From Amycolatopsis mongoliensis (GTDB taxonomy: Bacteria; Actinomycetota; Actinomycetes; Mycobacteriales; Pseudonocardiaceae): a stretch of DNA of 64,000 nucleotides. Both the position numbers and the translations under genes were made by a program. Of this stretch, positions 17,365 through 26,165 are shown in pieces; within the stretch, counting starts at the first letter, position 1; every line of letters begins with the position of its first letter. Location: assembly GCF_030285665.1 (NCBI RefSeq), contig NZ_CP127295.1:1364001-1428000 (forward strand), given 5' to 3'. The notes under the pieces are model-generated. The model ran no database searches, had not been told where the DNA came from, and was given only the letters and a program-made list of their open reading frames with translations.

Positions 17365-18060
17365 TTATTCGGCGTTGAACCGGAAGCCGACGCCGCGGAC
17401 GGTCGCGATCCGCCGCTCGCCGTCGTGGGTCTTGCTGGTGCGGCCGGCGGCCTCGTCGGCGGCGATGGCGAGCTTCCGCCGCAGCCACGACATGTGCATG
17501 TCGAGCGTCTTGGACGTCTTCGACTCGAGGTCGTTCCAGACCTCGGCGAGGATCTCGTCACGGCTGACGACCTGCCCGGCGCGGCTCATCAGCACGCGCA
17601 GCAGCTCGAACTCCTTGTTCGCCAGCTGCACCTCGTGCAGGTCGACGGTGACCAGCCGCGCGCCGAGGTCCATCCGCACGCCGCCGGCTTCGAGCACCTC
17701 CGGCACCCGGCGGCGCAGCAGCGCGCGGATCCGGGCGAGCAGCTCGGCGAGCCGGAACGGCTTGGCGACGTAGTCGTCGGCGCCCGCGTCCAGGCCCACG
17801 ACGAAGTCGACCTCGTCGGTGCGGGCGGTGAGCATCAGGACGGGCAGCTCGGTGCCGTTCGCCCGGAGGCGCCGGCAGACCTCGAGACCGTCCATGCCGG
17901 GCAGCCCGAGGTCGAGCACGAGCAGGTCGACTTTCTGGGCGGCGGTGGCGTCGAGCACCGAAGGGCCGTCGGTGACGACGTGGATCTCGTATCCCTCACG
18001 TTCGAGGGCGCGGGAGAGCGGTTCGGCGATGGCCGGATCGTCTTCGGCAAGTAGGACCAT
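17365..18060 (-). CDS. OmpR/PhoB-family response regulator
   Basis: A 231-residue regulator. The receiver has LLAEDDPAI (acidic pair), LLVLDLGLPGMDGLEV (phosphoacceptor aspartate, about residue 50), the T in MLTART and K in VAKPFRLAEL (about 101). The C-terminal winged helix runs from about 130 to 225 and ends in TVRGVGFRF, which is diagnostic for the OmpR family. Start is the ATG; a GTG six bases upstream is possible. It forms a two-gene operon with the downstream kinase and is divergent from hisN across about 40 bases. Confidence 0.92.
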   Translation of the reverse strand: MVLLAEDDPAIAEPLSRALEREGYEIHVVTDGPSVLDATAAQKVDLLVLDLGLPGMDGLEVCRRLRANGTELPVLMLTARTDEVDFVVGLDAGADDYVAKPFRLAELLARIRALLRRRVPEVLEAGGVRMDLGARLVTVDLHEVQLANKEFELLRVLMSRAGQVVSRDEILAEVWNDLESKTSKTLDMHMSWLRRKLAIAADEAAGRTSKTHDGERRIATVRGVGFRFNAE

Positions 18061-18102
18061 GCTCACCTGGCCAACTCTACGGCGAGGAGGCGTGAAACCA
18101 TC

Positions 18103-18888
18103 GTGACCGTGCCTGGCTACGGAGATGATCTGGCCCTCGCCACCCGGCTGGCTGACGCCGCCGACGCGATCACGACGGCGCGGTTCCGCGCCCTGGACCT
18201 GGCGGTGGAGCGCAAGCCCGACCGCACCCCGGTGACCGACGCGGACACCGCGGTGGAGGACGCGATCCGCGCCCTGCTGGCTTCCGAGCGACCCGGCGAC
18301 GCGGTGCTCGGCGAGGAGCGCGGCGGGTCCGCGGCGACCGGCCGGGCGTGGGTGCTCGACCCGATCGACGGCACCAAGAACTTCCTCCGGGGTGTACCCG
18401 TCTGGGCGACCCTGATCGCGCTCGTCGAAGACGGCGACCCGGTCGTCGGCATGATCAGCGCGCCGCTGCTGGGCCGCCGCTGGTGGGCGGCCACGGGTTC
18501 GGGCGCCTTCTCCAGCGACTCGGCCGGCACGCGGCAGCTGTCGGTTTCCGGCGTCTCGTCCCTTTCGGACGCTTATCTGTCCACGACGGACTTGAACTCG
18601 TGGATCGAGTACCACTCGCGCGAGAAGTACCTGGACCTCGTGGACGCGTGCTGGGAGACCCGGGCGTTCGGCGACTTCTGGCACCACGTGCTGGTGGCGG
18701 AGGGCGCGCTGGACGTGGCGGCGGAGTGCATCGTCAACCCGTGGGACGTCGCGGCGGCGCAGGTGATCGTCACCGAGGCCGGCGGGCGGTTCAGCGACCT
18801 CGACGGTGTGGCGAGGTACGACAACGGGAGCGCGCTGTCGACGAACGGCCGCCTGCACGACGAGGCGCTGCGGATCCTCAAGCGGTAA
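18103..18888 (+). CDS. hisN: Histidinol-phosphatase, inositol-monophosphatase type
   Basis: A 261-residue member of the Mg-dependent IMPase fold. Metal-binding motifs are present: GEERGG (about residue 69), DPIDGTKNF (about 86) and the C-terminal WDVAAAQVIVTEAGG (about 214). In actinobacteria this subgroup supplies the histidinol-phosphate phosphatase step of histidine synthesis (HisN). A broader inositol or nucleotide phosphatase role cannot be excluded. The gene is single, divergent from the two-component operon, with a GTG start; a second in-frame GTG lies six bases on. Confidence 0.8.
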   Translation: MTVPGYGDDLALATRLADAADAITTARFRALDLAVERKPDRTPVTDADTAVEDAIRALLASERPGDAVLGEERGGSAATGRAWVLDPIDGTKNFLRGVPVWATLIALVEDGDPVVGMISAPLLGRRWWAATGSGAFSSDSAGTRQLSVSGVSSLSDAYLSTTDLNSWIEYHSREKYLDLVDACWETRAFGDFWHHVLVAEGALDVAAECIVNPWDVAAAQVIVTEAGGRFSDLDGVARYDNGSALSTNGRLHDEALRILKR

Positions 18889-18925
18889 CCGGATGGGCCG
18901 CCTGGCGGGCACTTCTTGACCGGTC

Positions 18926-18943
18926 TGAACCACCGGTGGTTCA
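18926..18943. promoter_or_regulatory. Perfect 18-base palindrome upstream of the GH92 gene
   Basis: TGAACCACCGGTGGTTCA is perfectly self-complementary. It lies just downstream of a TTGACC element (18917-18922), so a bound protein could block the promoter. It differs from the second palindrome 32 bases on and so may belong to a different regulator. Confidence 0.5.
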
Positions 18944-18974
18944 CTCCCAGTGCTCGCCGGGTCACCCCTGTTCT

Positions 18975-18990
18975 CTGACAACGTTGTCAG
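18975..18990. promoter_or_regulatory. LacI-type operator upstream of the GH92 mannosidase
   Basis: CTGACAACGTTGTCAG is a perfect 16-base palindrome with the central CG and GACAA/TTGTC half-sites typical of LacI-family sugar repressors. It sits 35 bases before the mannosidase start. No lacI gene is present in the window, so the regulator would act from elsewhere. Confidence 0.65.
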
Positions 18991-19025
18991 CCCTCGGATG
19001 CCCCACTCACCCCGGGAGGAAGAGC

Positions 19026-22000
19026 ATGCGCAGAGTCGTCACCGCGGCTTTGGTCATTCCCCTGGTCACAGCCGTGGCCAGCCCCGCACTCGCGGAAACC
19101 CAGAGCCACGACCTCGCCGCCTACGTCAACCCGTTCGTCGGCGCCAAGGCCGGCGACACCCCCGAGACCAACACCTACGCCGGCGACACCTTCCCCGGCG
19201 CCGACGTCCCCTTCGGCATGGTGCAGTGGAGCCCCGACACTCCCCTGCAGCCCAAGCCGCCCGCCGGACAGGGCCGCTACTACGCCCACGACCGCGACGG
19301 CGGCTACGCCTGGGAAGAGAACAAGCTCCGCGGCTTCAGCCTGACCCACTTCAACGGCGCCGGCTGCGGCGGCGCGGCGGGGGACGTCCCGTTCCTCCCC
19401 TTCGCCGGGAACCTGACCACGTCCCCCGCGGTGGACGCGACGAAGTACTTCCCTGCCTTCAGCCACGCCGACGAGTCCGCGTCCCCCGGCTACTACAAGG
19501 TGACGACCGGCTCCGGCATCACGACCGAGCTGACCGCGACCCAGCGCTCCGGCATGGGCCGCTTCACCTTCCCGAAGAACTCCCCCGCGACGCTCCTGAT
19601 CGACGTCGCGCAGTCCGCGATGGGCAGTGACGACGCGTCCGTGACTGTCGACCCGGCCAAGCGGACCGTCGAAGGCTGGGTGTCGAGCGGGCACTTCTGC
19701 CGCGGCCCCAACACCTACAAGGTGTACTTCAGCGCGTCGTTCGACCAGCCGTTCACGACGTCCGGGACCTGGCAGAACGCCGCCGTCACGCCCGGCGGCA
19801 CCAGTGCCCGCGGCGGCGACCTGAGCAAGGAGACGTGGGACAAGCAGGTCGTCACCGCCGACGGCGGCTCCGGCGCCTACCTGACCTTCGACCCGGCCAA
19901 GCCGGTCCAGGTGCGCGTCGGATTGTCCTATGTGGACGCAGCCGGGGCGCGACTGAACGTCGCGGCCGAGCAGCGGCACGACTCCTTCGAGACGATCAAG
20001 AACAACGCCCGCCGGACCTGGAACGACCGGCTGCGCCAGATCACCGTCGAAGGCGGCACGGACGCGGCGAGCAGGACGTTCTACACCGCGCTCTACCACA
20101 CGCTCCTGCAGCCGAACGTCTTCTCCGATGTGGACGGCCGCTACGCGGGCTTCGACAAGGCGATCCACCGGGCGAAACCCGGCCACGCGCAGTACGCCAA
20201 CTTCTCCGGCTGGGACACCTACCGCGACGAGGTCCAGCTGCTCTCGATGCTCGCGCCGCACGAGGCCGCCGACATGGCGCAGTCGATGTACAACCAGGCG
20301 AACCAGGCCGGCGGGATCTGGGACCGCTGGTCGCAGAACAACGACTTCATGGGCGTGATGGGCGGCGACCCGTACCACTCGATCATCGCCAGCACGTACG
20401 CCTTCGGCGCCACGGACTTCGACGCCGCGGGCGCGTTGAAGTCGATGGTCAACGGCGCCACCCGCGTCCAGCAGGCCGGTGAGCGCGCCCTCGAGCGGCC
20501 CGGCCTGTCCGACTACCTGACGCTCGGCTACCACCCCAACAACGTCTCCGACATGCTCGAGGAGACGACGGCGGACTTCGGGATCGCGCAACTCGCCCAG
20601 CGTCTCGGGAACAAGGACGTCCACCAGCAGTTCATGGCCCGCGCGCAGTACTGGGAGAACGTCTACAACCCGGCGACGGGCTACCTGCAGACCCGGATGC
20701 GCGACGGCCAGTTCCTCTCGCCGTTCGATCCCGCGCAGTACCAGGAAATGCGCTACCAGGAAGGGAACGCGGCGCAGTACACGTGGATGGTGCCGTACGA
20801 CGTCCGCGGCCTCTTCGACGCGATGGGCGGCGACGACGCCGTGAAGAAGCGGCTCGACTTCTTCTTCACGAAGCTGAACAGCGACGCCGACTCGCCGTAC
20901 GCGTTCATGTCGAACGAGCCGTCGTTCGAGGTGCCGTGGGAGTACGCCTACGACGGCGCGCCGTCGAAGACGCAGGACATCGTGCGCCGCTCGGCGGAAC
21001 TGCTGTTCAAGCCCACCGAGGACGGCCTGCCCGGCAACGACGACCTCGGCGCGACGTCCGCGTGGTACGTCTTCGCGGCACTCGGCATGTACCCGGAGGC
21101 GCCCGGGCGCGCCGAGATGGTGCTGGCCAGCCCGATGTTCCCGAAGATCACGCTGACGCGGGCGACCGGCCAGCGGATCACGATCACCGCGCCCGGCGCG
21201 TCCAGCTCGGTGAAGTACGTGAAGAGCCTGAAGGTGAACGGCCAGGCGAGCACGAAGCCGTGGCTGCCGGAGTCCTTCGCGGTGAACGGCGGGCGGCTCG
21301 ACTTCACGCTCGGCGCGTCGCCGACGTCGTGGGGTTCCGGTGCGTCGGACGCGCCGCCGTCCTTCCGCGACGGCGAGGTGCCGGTGCGCGGGCGCGTCGG
21401 CCCGGGTCGCGTCGTCGCCGCACCCGGTGGGGCCGCGGCGACGGCCACGGTGACCGCCGAGGGCATCACCGGCCAGGGCACGGTGACGTGGCAGGCGAAG
21501 CCGCCGGCCGGGATCACCGTGACGCCGTCGAGCGGGACGCTCACGGTGGGCGCGCACGGGACGTCCTCCCAGCAGGTTCGCGTGACCGCCGCGGCCGGAA
21601 CGCCGGACGCGTACACCAGCGTGCCGGTGAGCTTCGGCGGGCAGCAGGTGCCCGCGTACCTGCCGGTGACCGTCGGGACGCCGGGAACGCTGCACGCGGC
21701 GAACACGAACGTCGGCGTCACGGACGACAAGCTCGTCCAGTACGGCGACTTCGGCGAGACCGACCTCTACCCCGGCGGGTTCGCGTTCTCCTACTCCGCA
21801 CAGGGCTTCGCCGCCAACGGCATCACGCCCGGCGGGAAGGTGACCGCCAACGGCCAGGAGTTCACTTGGCCGTCGAGTCCGACGGGGTCGCCGGACAACG
21901 TGATCGCTGCGGGGCAAACGCTTGCGGTGGCCGCTCCGGCGGGTGCGACGAAGCTGTCGTTCCTCGGCGCGGCGACCGGCGCGGACGCGCAGGGCCCGGT

Positions 22001-22292
22001 GACGGTCACCTACACCGACGGCTCGACGCAGCAGGCGTCCCTGGGCCTGTCGGAGTGGCTGTTGAAGGGCGGCGAGGAGACGCCGCAGTTCGGCAACACG
22101 GTCGTCGCGAAGGTGCCGTACGTGAACTCGGCGTTCCCGAGGTACATGTTCCGGCTGCAGCGGCCGTACACGTCGTACCTGTTCGCCACGGCCCCGATCG
22201 CCCTGGACCCGGTGAAGCAGGTTCGCAGCATCACCCTGCCGACGTCGACCGGCGCCGGCGCGGCCCACGTGTTCACCTACGCGGTGAGCTGA
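19026..22292 (+). CDS. Secreted GH92 alpha-1,2-mannosidase
   Basis: A 1088-residue exported glycosidase of family GH92, calcium-dependent exo-acting alpha-mannosidases. A Sec signal peptide spans residues 1-27 (ends SPALAET). The GH92 N-terminal beta-domain begins YVNPFVGAK, and the catalytic part follows, including GWDTYRDEVQLLSML, GGDPYHSIIASTYAFGA and GNDDLGATSAWYVFAALGMYP. After about residue 770 come an Ig-like NEW3-type repeat and a C-terminal beta-sandwich that may bind carbohydrate. The ATG follows a GGGAGGAAG site; an open frame extending upstream to 18348 is a hisN shadow. Likely targets are fungal or plant mannans. Confidence 0.92.
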   Translation: MRRVVTAALVIPLVTAVASPALAETQSHDLAAYVNPFVGAKAGDTPETNTYAGDTFPGADVPFGMVQWSPDTPLQPKPPAGQGRYYAHDRDGGYAWEENKLRGFSLTHFNGAGCGGAAGDVPFLPFAGNLTTSPAVDATKYFPAFSHADESASPGYYKVTTGSGITTELTATQRSGMGRFTFPKNSPATLLIDVAQSAMGSDDASVTVDPAKRTVEGWVSSGHFCRGPNTYKVYFSASFDQPFTTSGTWQNAAVTPGGTSARGGDLSKETWDKQVVTADGGSGAYLTFDPAKPVQVRVGLSYVDAAGARLNVAAEQRHDSFETIKNNARRTWNDRLRQITVEGGTDAASRTFYTALYHTLLQPNVFSDVDGRYAGFDKAIHRAKPGHAQYANFSGWDTYRDEVQLLSMLAPHEAADMAQSMYNQANQAGGIWDRWSQNNDFMGVMGGDPYHSIIASTYAFGATDFDAAGALKSMVNGATRVQQAGERALERPGLSDYLTLGYHPNNVSDMLEETTADFGIAQLAQRLGNKDVHQQFMARAQYWENVYNPATGYLQTRMRDGQFLSPFDPAQYQEMRYQEGNAAQYTWMVPYDVRGLFDAMGGDDAVKKRLDFFFTKLNSDADSPYAFMSNEPSFEVPWEYAYDGAPSKTQDIVRRSAELLFKPTEDGLPGNDDLGATSAWYVFAALGMYPEAPGRAEMVLASPMFPKITLTRATGQRITITAPGASSSVKYVKSLKVNGQASTKPWLPESFAVNGGRLDFTLGASPTSWGSGASDAPPSFRDGEVPVRGRVGPGRVVAAPGGAAATATVTAEGITGQGTVTWQAKPPAGITVTPSSGTLTVGAHGTSSQQVRVTAAAGTPDAYTSVPVSFGGQQVPAYLPVTVGTPGTLHAANTNVGVTDDKLVQYGDFGETDLYPGGFAFSYSAQGFAANGITPGGKVTANGQEFTWPSSPTGSPDNVIAAGQTLAVAAPAGATKLSFLGAATGADAQGPVTVTYTDGSTQQASLGLSEWLLKGGEETPQFGNTVVAKVPYVNSAFPRYMFRLQRPYTSYLFATAPIALDPVKQVRSITLPTSTGAGAAHVFTYAVS

Positions 22293-22295
22293 CCC

Positions 22296-22354
22296 AAAGC
22301 CGTGAATGGCACATTGAGGGACTTAGAGTCCCTCAATGTGCCATTCACGGCTTT
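22296..22354. terminator. Perfect 27-bp hairpin between convergent genes
   Basis: Arms at 22296-22322 and 22328-22354 are exactly complementary with loop TTAGA, flanked by AAA and TTTT. It fits exactly between the GH92 stop and the stop of the convergent small gene and would end transcription in both directions. Part of its stem recurs in other hairpins of the window. Confidence 0.88.
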
Positions 22355-22615
22355 TCAGGAACCGGGCAGCAGGCCGACGGCGCCGCGGGCGACCTGCGCC
22401 CAGGCCAGCCGGCCGAAGAGGTAGTGGCACGCCACCTGCTCGCTGGTGAACCGCGCCCAGTCGTAGCGGTTGCCCTGCTCCCGCCAGAACACCTCCCACG
22501 CCTCGTCCTCGCCCTGCATCAGGCACCAGGCGTTGTCGACCTCGGCGCCGAGCGAGACGACCTCCGGCGGCACGCCCAGCACACCGAGCCAGCGCTGGAT
22601 CGACTGGGTGTTCAT
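22355..22615 (-). CDS. Small acidic protein coupled to the TNT-domain gene (candidate immunity protein)
   Basis: An 86-residue protein rich in Trp, Glu and Leu (WCLMQGEDEAWEVFW, then ACHYLFGRLAWAQVARG). No signal peptide or membrane segment is seen. Its ATG overlaps the stop codon of the TNT-domain gene (ATGA), so the two are translationally coupled with the toxin-like gene first. That arrangement, with a small acidic cytosolic product, suits an immunity protein that blocks the NAD-hydrolysing domain. I do not recognise the family, and the role is inferred only from context. Confidence 0.6.
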   Translation of the reverse strand: MNTQSIQRWLGVLGVPPEVVSLGAEVDNAWCLMQGEDEAWEVFWREQGNRYDWARFTSEQVACHYLFGRLAWAQVARGAVGLLPGS

Positions 22616-23580
22616 CAGTCCTCTTCCTGCTTCGCCTCGGCGAGGTAGCCGAGGGTCACGAGTTCGTCGGCGGCCAGCAGCGCCCGGAACCGGGTACCCC
22701 CGCCGACCTGGCCGAACCAGTTCGCGGTCTCCGTCCGCCACATCGGCACCGACCGCACCACGACGTACCGGCGGTACTCGGCGTCCAGCATCCCGGGCGG
22801 CAGCGAGCGTTCCGTGAACGGCGTGCCGTCGGCGAAGAACACCCGCCCGTACGCCGGGCCGAAGCGGTCGAGCACGGTGTTGACCGGGACCATCACCGGC
22901 TCGCCGGTGTCGACGCCGCCCTCCGGGTAGTGGTCGCCCGGCGGCCACGCGTACTCGGGCCCGAGCTCGCTGTGCCCGACGACGAACCGGCGGATCCACA
23001 CGGCCTGCGTCGCCCGCGCGTACGGGACGTAGCCCTCGGTCAGGTGCCGCGGCACCGGCCGCGGCGGCGCGGTCGGCGACCGGCGGAACCCGGCGGTGAC
23101 GTTGGTGAGCGCCTGGTCGTCGAAGATCAGCCGGGCGTCCGGGTGGTCGTTCGGGGGAAAGCCGTCCGGGTCCTCGGGCAGCGGCAGCTGCAGCGCCGGC
23201 TTGTCCATGGCCACCGGCAGGTGCCCGATCGGGAACATGTGCACCAGGAACAGCGCGACAACGCTTTCGCGCTCGGTGCGCGGCGAGCCGAGTACCGGCA
23301 GCGGCACGGGCGAGCCCGGGTTCGGCGGCGGTCCGGCCACGGGCGGGGGTGGCCCGGCCGGCACAGGCGGGGCGGGCGGGACCGGCGGTGCCGGGGGCAG
23401 CGGGAACGGCGGGAGCAGCGGCGACACCGCGTGCGGCCACGCCGCGGGGTTGCCCGAGGGCGGGGTCGGCGCCTCTTCGAAGGCGCCCGAATCCGTCAGG
23501 CCGTACCCGGGCACCCGGATCGGCCCGGTGTCGAGGTCGGCCTCGACCGGTTCGGAGCCCGCCTCGGAAGGCTCGGTCAC
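22615..23580 (-). CDS. TNT-domain (NAD+ glycohydrolase toxin-like) protein
   Basis: A 321-residue protein. Residues 1-50 are acidic, about 50-110 form a proline-rich linker, and the C-terminal 130 residues match the TNT domain first known from the M. tuberculosis necrotizing toxin CpnT: LDRFGPAYGRVFFADGTPF, RSLPP, then WFGQVGGGTRF and LVTLGYL. TNT domains cleave NAD+. There is no signal peptide, so export would need another route. The GTG at 23580 is chosen because GGAGG lies six bases upstream; an ATG at 23586 abuts that site. Catalytic residues were not individually verified. Confidence 0.7.
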   Translation of the reverse strand: MTEPSEAGSEPVEADLDTGPIRVPGYGLTDSGAFEEAPTPPSGNPAAWPHAVSPLLPPFPLPPAPPVPPAPPVPAGPPPPVAGPPPNPGSPVPLPVLGSPRTERESVVALFLVHMFPIGHLPVAMDKPALQLPLPEDPDGFPPNDHPDARLIFDDQALTNVTAGFRRSPTAPPRPVPRHLTEGYVPYARATQAVWIRRFVVGHSELGPEYAWPPGDHYPEGGVDTGEPVMVPVNTVLDRFGPAYGRVFFADGTPFTERSLPPGMLDAEYRRYVVVRSVPMWRTETANWFGQVGGGTRFRALLAADELVTLGYLAEAKQEED

Positions 23581-23601
23581 ACCCATCCTCCGGCTCGGTC
23601 G

Positions 23602-23615
23602 GTGCCCGTGGGCAC
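23602..23615. promoter_or_regulatory. GTGCCC/GGGCAC palindrome upstream of the TNT gene
   Basis: GTGCCCGTGGGCAC sits 22 bases before the chosen TNT start in a 107-base gap behind the HMG-CoA lyase stop. It could be an operator for the toxin-like operon or a small hairpin. Nothing else is evident in that gap. Confidence 0.3.
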
Positions 23616-23687
23616 TCTGTTCGACGCGGCCGCGGCGCTGCCGGTCCCCCTTGATACCGCACCCGGCACGTCCGGGCGCACCCGAGG

Positions 23688-24617
23688 TCAGCTCAACGCG
23701 GCGACCACGCGGGACGGGCTCGGGCGGCCGAGCTGTCCCGCCATCCAGGTACTGGCCGCCACCAGCACGTCCAGGTCGACGCCGGTGGCCACCCCGAGGC
23801 CGTCCAGCATCCACACCAGGTCCTCGGTGGCCAGGTTCCCCGTGGCCGACTCGGCGTACGGGCAGCCGCCCAGCCCGCCCGCCGAAGAGTCCACTGTCGA
23901 CACTCCACATCGGAGCGCCGCCAGGGTGTTGGCCAGAGCCTGACCGTAGGTGTCGTGGAAGTGCACGGCCAAAGTACCGACATCGCCGAACAGCCCGACG
24001 AGGTTCTCGACCTGGCCCGCCGTCGCGACGCCGATGGTGTCGCCCAGCGAAAGCTGCGAGCACCCCATGTCCAGCAGGCGGCGCCCGGCGTCGGCGACCT
24101 GCTTGGCCGGCACGGCGCCCTCCCACGGGTCGCCGAAGCACATGGAGAGGTAGCCGCGCACGTCGAGGCCGGCTTCGCGGGCCCGCGTCACGACCGGCTC
24201 GAACATCGCGAACTGCTCGTCCAGCGACGAGTTGAGGTTCTTCTGCGCGAACGTCTCGGTCGCGCTGGCGAAGATCGCGATGTGCTCGACACCCGCGTCG
24301 AGGGCCCGGTTCAGGCCCTTCTCGTTCGGCACCAGCACCGGGTAGCGGACGCCTTCGCGGCGGTCGAGCCCCGCCAGCAGCTGCTCGGCGTCGGCCAGCT
24401 GCGGCACCCACTTGGGGTGCACGAAGCTGGTCGCCTCCAGCGTCGTCAGGCCGGCGCCCGCGAGGCGGTCGAGGAACTCCAGCTTGACCTCGACCGGGAC
24501 GATCGTCTTCTCGTTCTGGAGCCCGTCCCGCGGGCCGACCTCCCAGATCGTGACCCGCTCCGGCAGCTCACCCGCCGAGGGGACCCGCTCCGGCAGGCCC
24601 AGTGCGCGCGTGCCCAT
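23688..24617 (-). CDS. mvaB: Hydroxymethylglutaryl-CoA lyase
   Basis: A 309-residue HMGL-like TIM-barrel enzyme that splits HMG-CoA into acetyl-CoA and acetoacetate in leucine catabolism. Key features are VGPRDGLQNE (metal-binding Asp, about residue 28), ATSFVHPKWVPQLADAE, the metal-ligand HFHDTYGQALAN (about 225) and the catalytic cysteine loop GGLGGCPYAESATGN (about 255), which matches the family signature. Its ATG overlaps the stop of the PH-domain gene (ATGA), so the two are coupled. No other leucine-degradation genes are in the window. Confidence 0.95.
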   Translation of the reverse strand: MGTRALGLPERVPSAGELPERVTIWEVGPRDGLQNEKTIVPVEVKLEFLDRLAGAGLTTLEATSFVHPKWVPQLADAEQLLAGLDRREGVRYPVLVPNEKGLNRALDAGVEHIAIFASATETFAQKNLNSSLDEQFAMFEPVVTRAREAGLDVRGYLSMCFGDPWEGAVPAKQVADAGRRLLDMGCSQLSLGDTIGVATAGQVENLVGLFGDVGTLAVHFHDTYGQALANTLAALRCGVSTVDSSAGGLGGCPYAESATGNLATEDLVWMLDGLGVATGVDLDVLVAASTWMAGQLGRPSPSRVVAALS

Positions 24618-25201
24618 CAGCGGCGTCGGTCGCCGCGGGGCGGGTGCCCGCCCTGGGGCGGCAGCGGCTCGGTCTGCTGGGGGCCCGGCGTACCCGGCCG
24701 GTAGTCGTCGTACGGGTTGTCGTTGACCTCGCGGTAGATGACCGTGTGCACCTTCTCGACGTGCGGGATGTCGTCGAAGCGCAGCGGCTCGGCCGACGCC
24801 GACTCGATGATCAGCGTGCCGCAGCCGAACACCCGGTCCAGCAGGTCGTGCTCGAACTGGACGCTGTTGATCCGGCCCATCGGGATGTCGATGCCGGTGC
24901 GCTTCAGCACGCCCTCGCGCGCGATGAGGCGGTCGGTGGTCACGATGAAGTGGGTGGTGCGCCAGCGCACGAACGGCACCAGGAACAGCGTCACCACCAG
25001 CACCAGGGCCACCACGCCGATGGCGATCAGCCCGACCGTGTTCCACGGCGAGCCCGCATCTTTCGCGAGGATCGCGAGCCAGATGCCGGCGCCGAGGGTG
25101 ACCAGCAGCGCGAGCGTCGGGAAGATCAGCATCTTGAAGTGGGGGTGACTGTGCACCACGACGTGCTCTTGCTCGCTGAGCAAATCGTCCGGATAAGCCA
25201 C
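24617..25201 (-). CDS. PH-domain (bPH2/DUF304) membrane protein
   Basis: A 194-residue protein with two transmembrane helices at about residues 25-70 and a bacterial PH domain after them (VRWRTTHFIVTTDRLI, GVLKRTGIDIPMGRINSVQFEHDLLDR). The tail is Pro/Gln/Arg-rich. The GTG at 25201 is preferred because GGGAG lies at proper spacing; a TTG at 25216 also opens the frame. Its position next to birA matches M. tuberculosis Rv3278c, a conserved protein of unknown role. It may organise membrane complexes. Confidence 0.85.
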   Translation of the reverse strand: MAYPDDLLSEQEHVVVHSHPHFKMLIFPTLALLVTLGAGIWLAILAKDAGSPWNTVGLIAIGVVALVLVVTLFLVPFVRWRTTHFIVTTDRLIAREGVLKRTGIDIPMGRINSVQFEHDLLDRVFGCGTLIIESASAEPLRFDDIPHVEKVHTVIYREVNDNPYDDYRPGTPGPQQTEPLPPQGGHPPRGDRRR

Positions 25202-25286
25202 GGCGGACGCTCCCAAGGTCGGTGCGGCGATGTCGCTTCACCGTACCGGCGAGACGCCCGGCCGGTGAGGGCAACGCCCCGAAGAA

Positions 25287-26084
25287 TCAGGCCGGGCGGA
25301 CGTGGACCACGTCACCCGCGAAGACGGTGTGCCGCCGGCCGCCCGCCGTGTCGACCTGGAGCTGCCCGGCGGCGTCGATGTCGGCCGCGCGGCCGGTGAG
25401 CGACGTGCCGTCCGGCAGTTGCACCTCGACGTCCTGGCCGAGGGTCGCGCAGTGGGCGCGGTACTCGCCCAGCAGGCCGGCCTCGGTCAGGTCGCCGCCC
25501 GCGAGCCGCCAGCGTTTCTCCAGCTCGTCGAACTCGGTGAGCAGCGCGATCGCGACGTCGGTGCGGTCGGTGTTCGTGGCGCCCAGCTCGGCGAGCGACG
25601 TCGCGGGCAACCCGCCCGGGCCCGGCTGGACGTCGCCGAGGGGCAGGACGTTGAGGCCGATGCCGAGCACGATCGACGGCGGGTCCCCGGCGACGGCCTC
25701 GGCGAGGATCCCGGCGCACTTGGCGCCGCCGGAGAGGACGTCGTTGGGCCACTTCAGCGCGGCGTCGACCCCGTCGCCGGCCGCGACCGCCCGGACGGCG
25801 AGCGCGGCGACGACGGAGAGTGAACCGAGCGCCGTGAACGGGACGCCCGGCCGCAGCGCCACGCTCAGGTACAGCCCGGCGCCCTTCGGGGAACTCCACG
25901 TCCGGCCCCGGCGGCCGACCCCCGCGGTCTGCTCCTCGGCCAGCAGAACGGTCCGGTCCGCGGCGCCGTTTTCGACGGCTTTCCGCAGGTCAGCGTTGGT
26001 GGAGCCGGTGCGCTCGACGACGTCGATCTTCGCGTACCGGTCCTTGAGCGCCGCGGTCAGCCGGGCGGCGTCGATCTCTGCCAT
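25287..26084 (-). CDS. birA: Biotin-[acetyl-CoA carboxylase] ligase BirA
   Basis: A 265-residue biotin protein ligase that forms biotinyl-AMP and attaches biotin to the carrier lysine of acyl-CoA carboxylase (the AccA3 encoded near 60.6 kb). Motifs are ERTGSTNADLRKAVENG, the biotin-binding VGRRGRTWSSPKGAGLYLSV (about residue 75) and LKWPNDVLSGGAKCAGIL (about 128). There is no N-terminal DNA-binding domain, so it is the group I, non-repressor type usual in actinobacteria. ATG 26084 is preferred over a 17-codon upstream extension. Confidence 0.95.
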   Translation of the reverse strand: MAEIDAARLTAALKDRYAKIDVVERTGSTNADLRKAVENGAADRTVLLAEEQTAGVGRRGRTWSSPKGAGLYLSVALRPGVPFTALGSLSVVAALAVRAVAAGDGVDAALKWPNDVLSGGAKCAGILAEAVAGDPPSIVLGIGLNVLPLGDVQPGPGGLPATSLAELGATNTDRTDVAIALLTEFDELEKRWRLAGGDLTEAGLLGEYRAHCATLGQDVEVQLPDGTSLTGRAADIDAAGQLQVDTAGGRRHTVFAGDVVHVRPA

Positions 26085-26165
26085 GTGTCCACCATATGGG
26101 ACTCCCCCTAACGTGCAAGGCGTTCGCTCGTTCACTCAGAGGTGCGCTCTTCTAAGTTGGACCCC

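Noticed and set aside
18348..19025. Long upstream extension of the GH92 reading frame
   Set aside because: It runs through hisN in another frame, and a clear ribosome site and signal peptide start at 19026.
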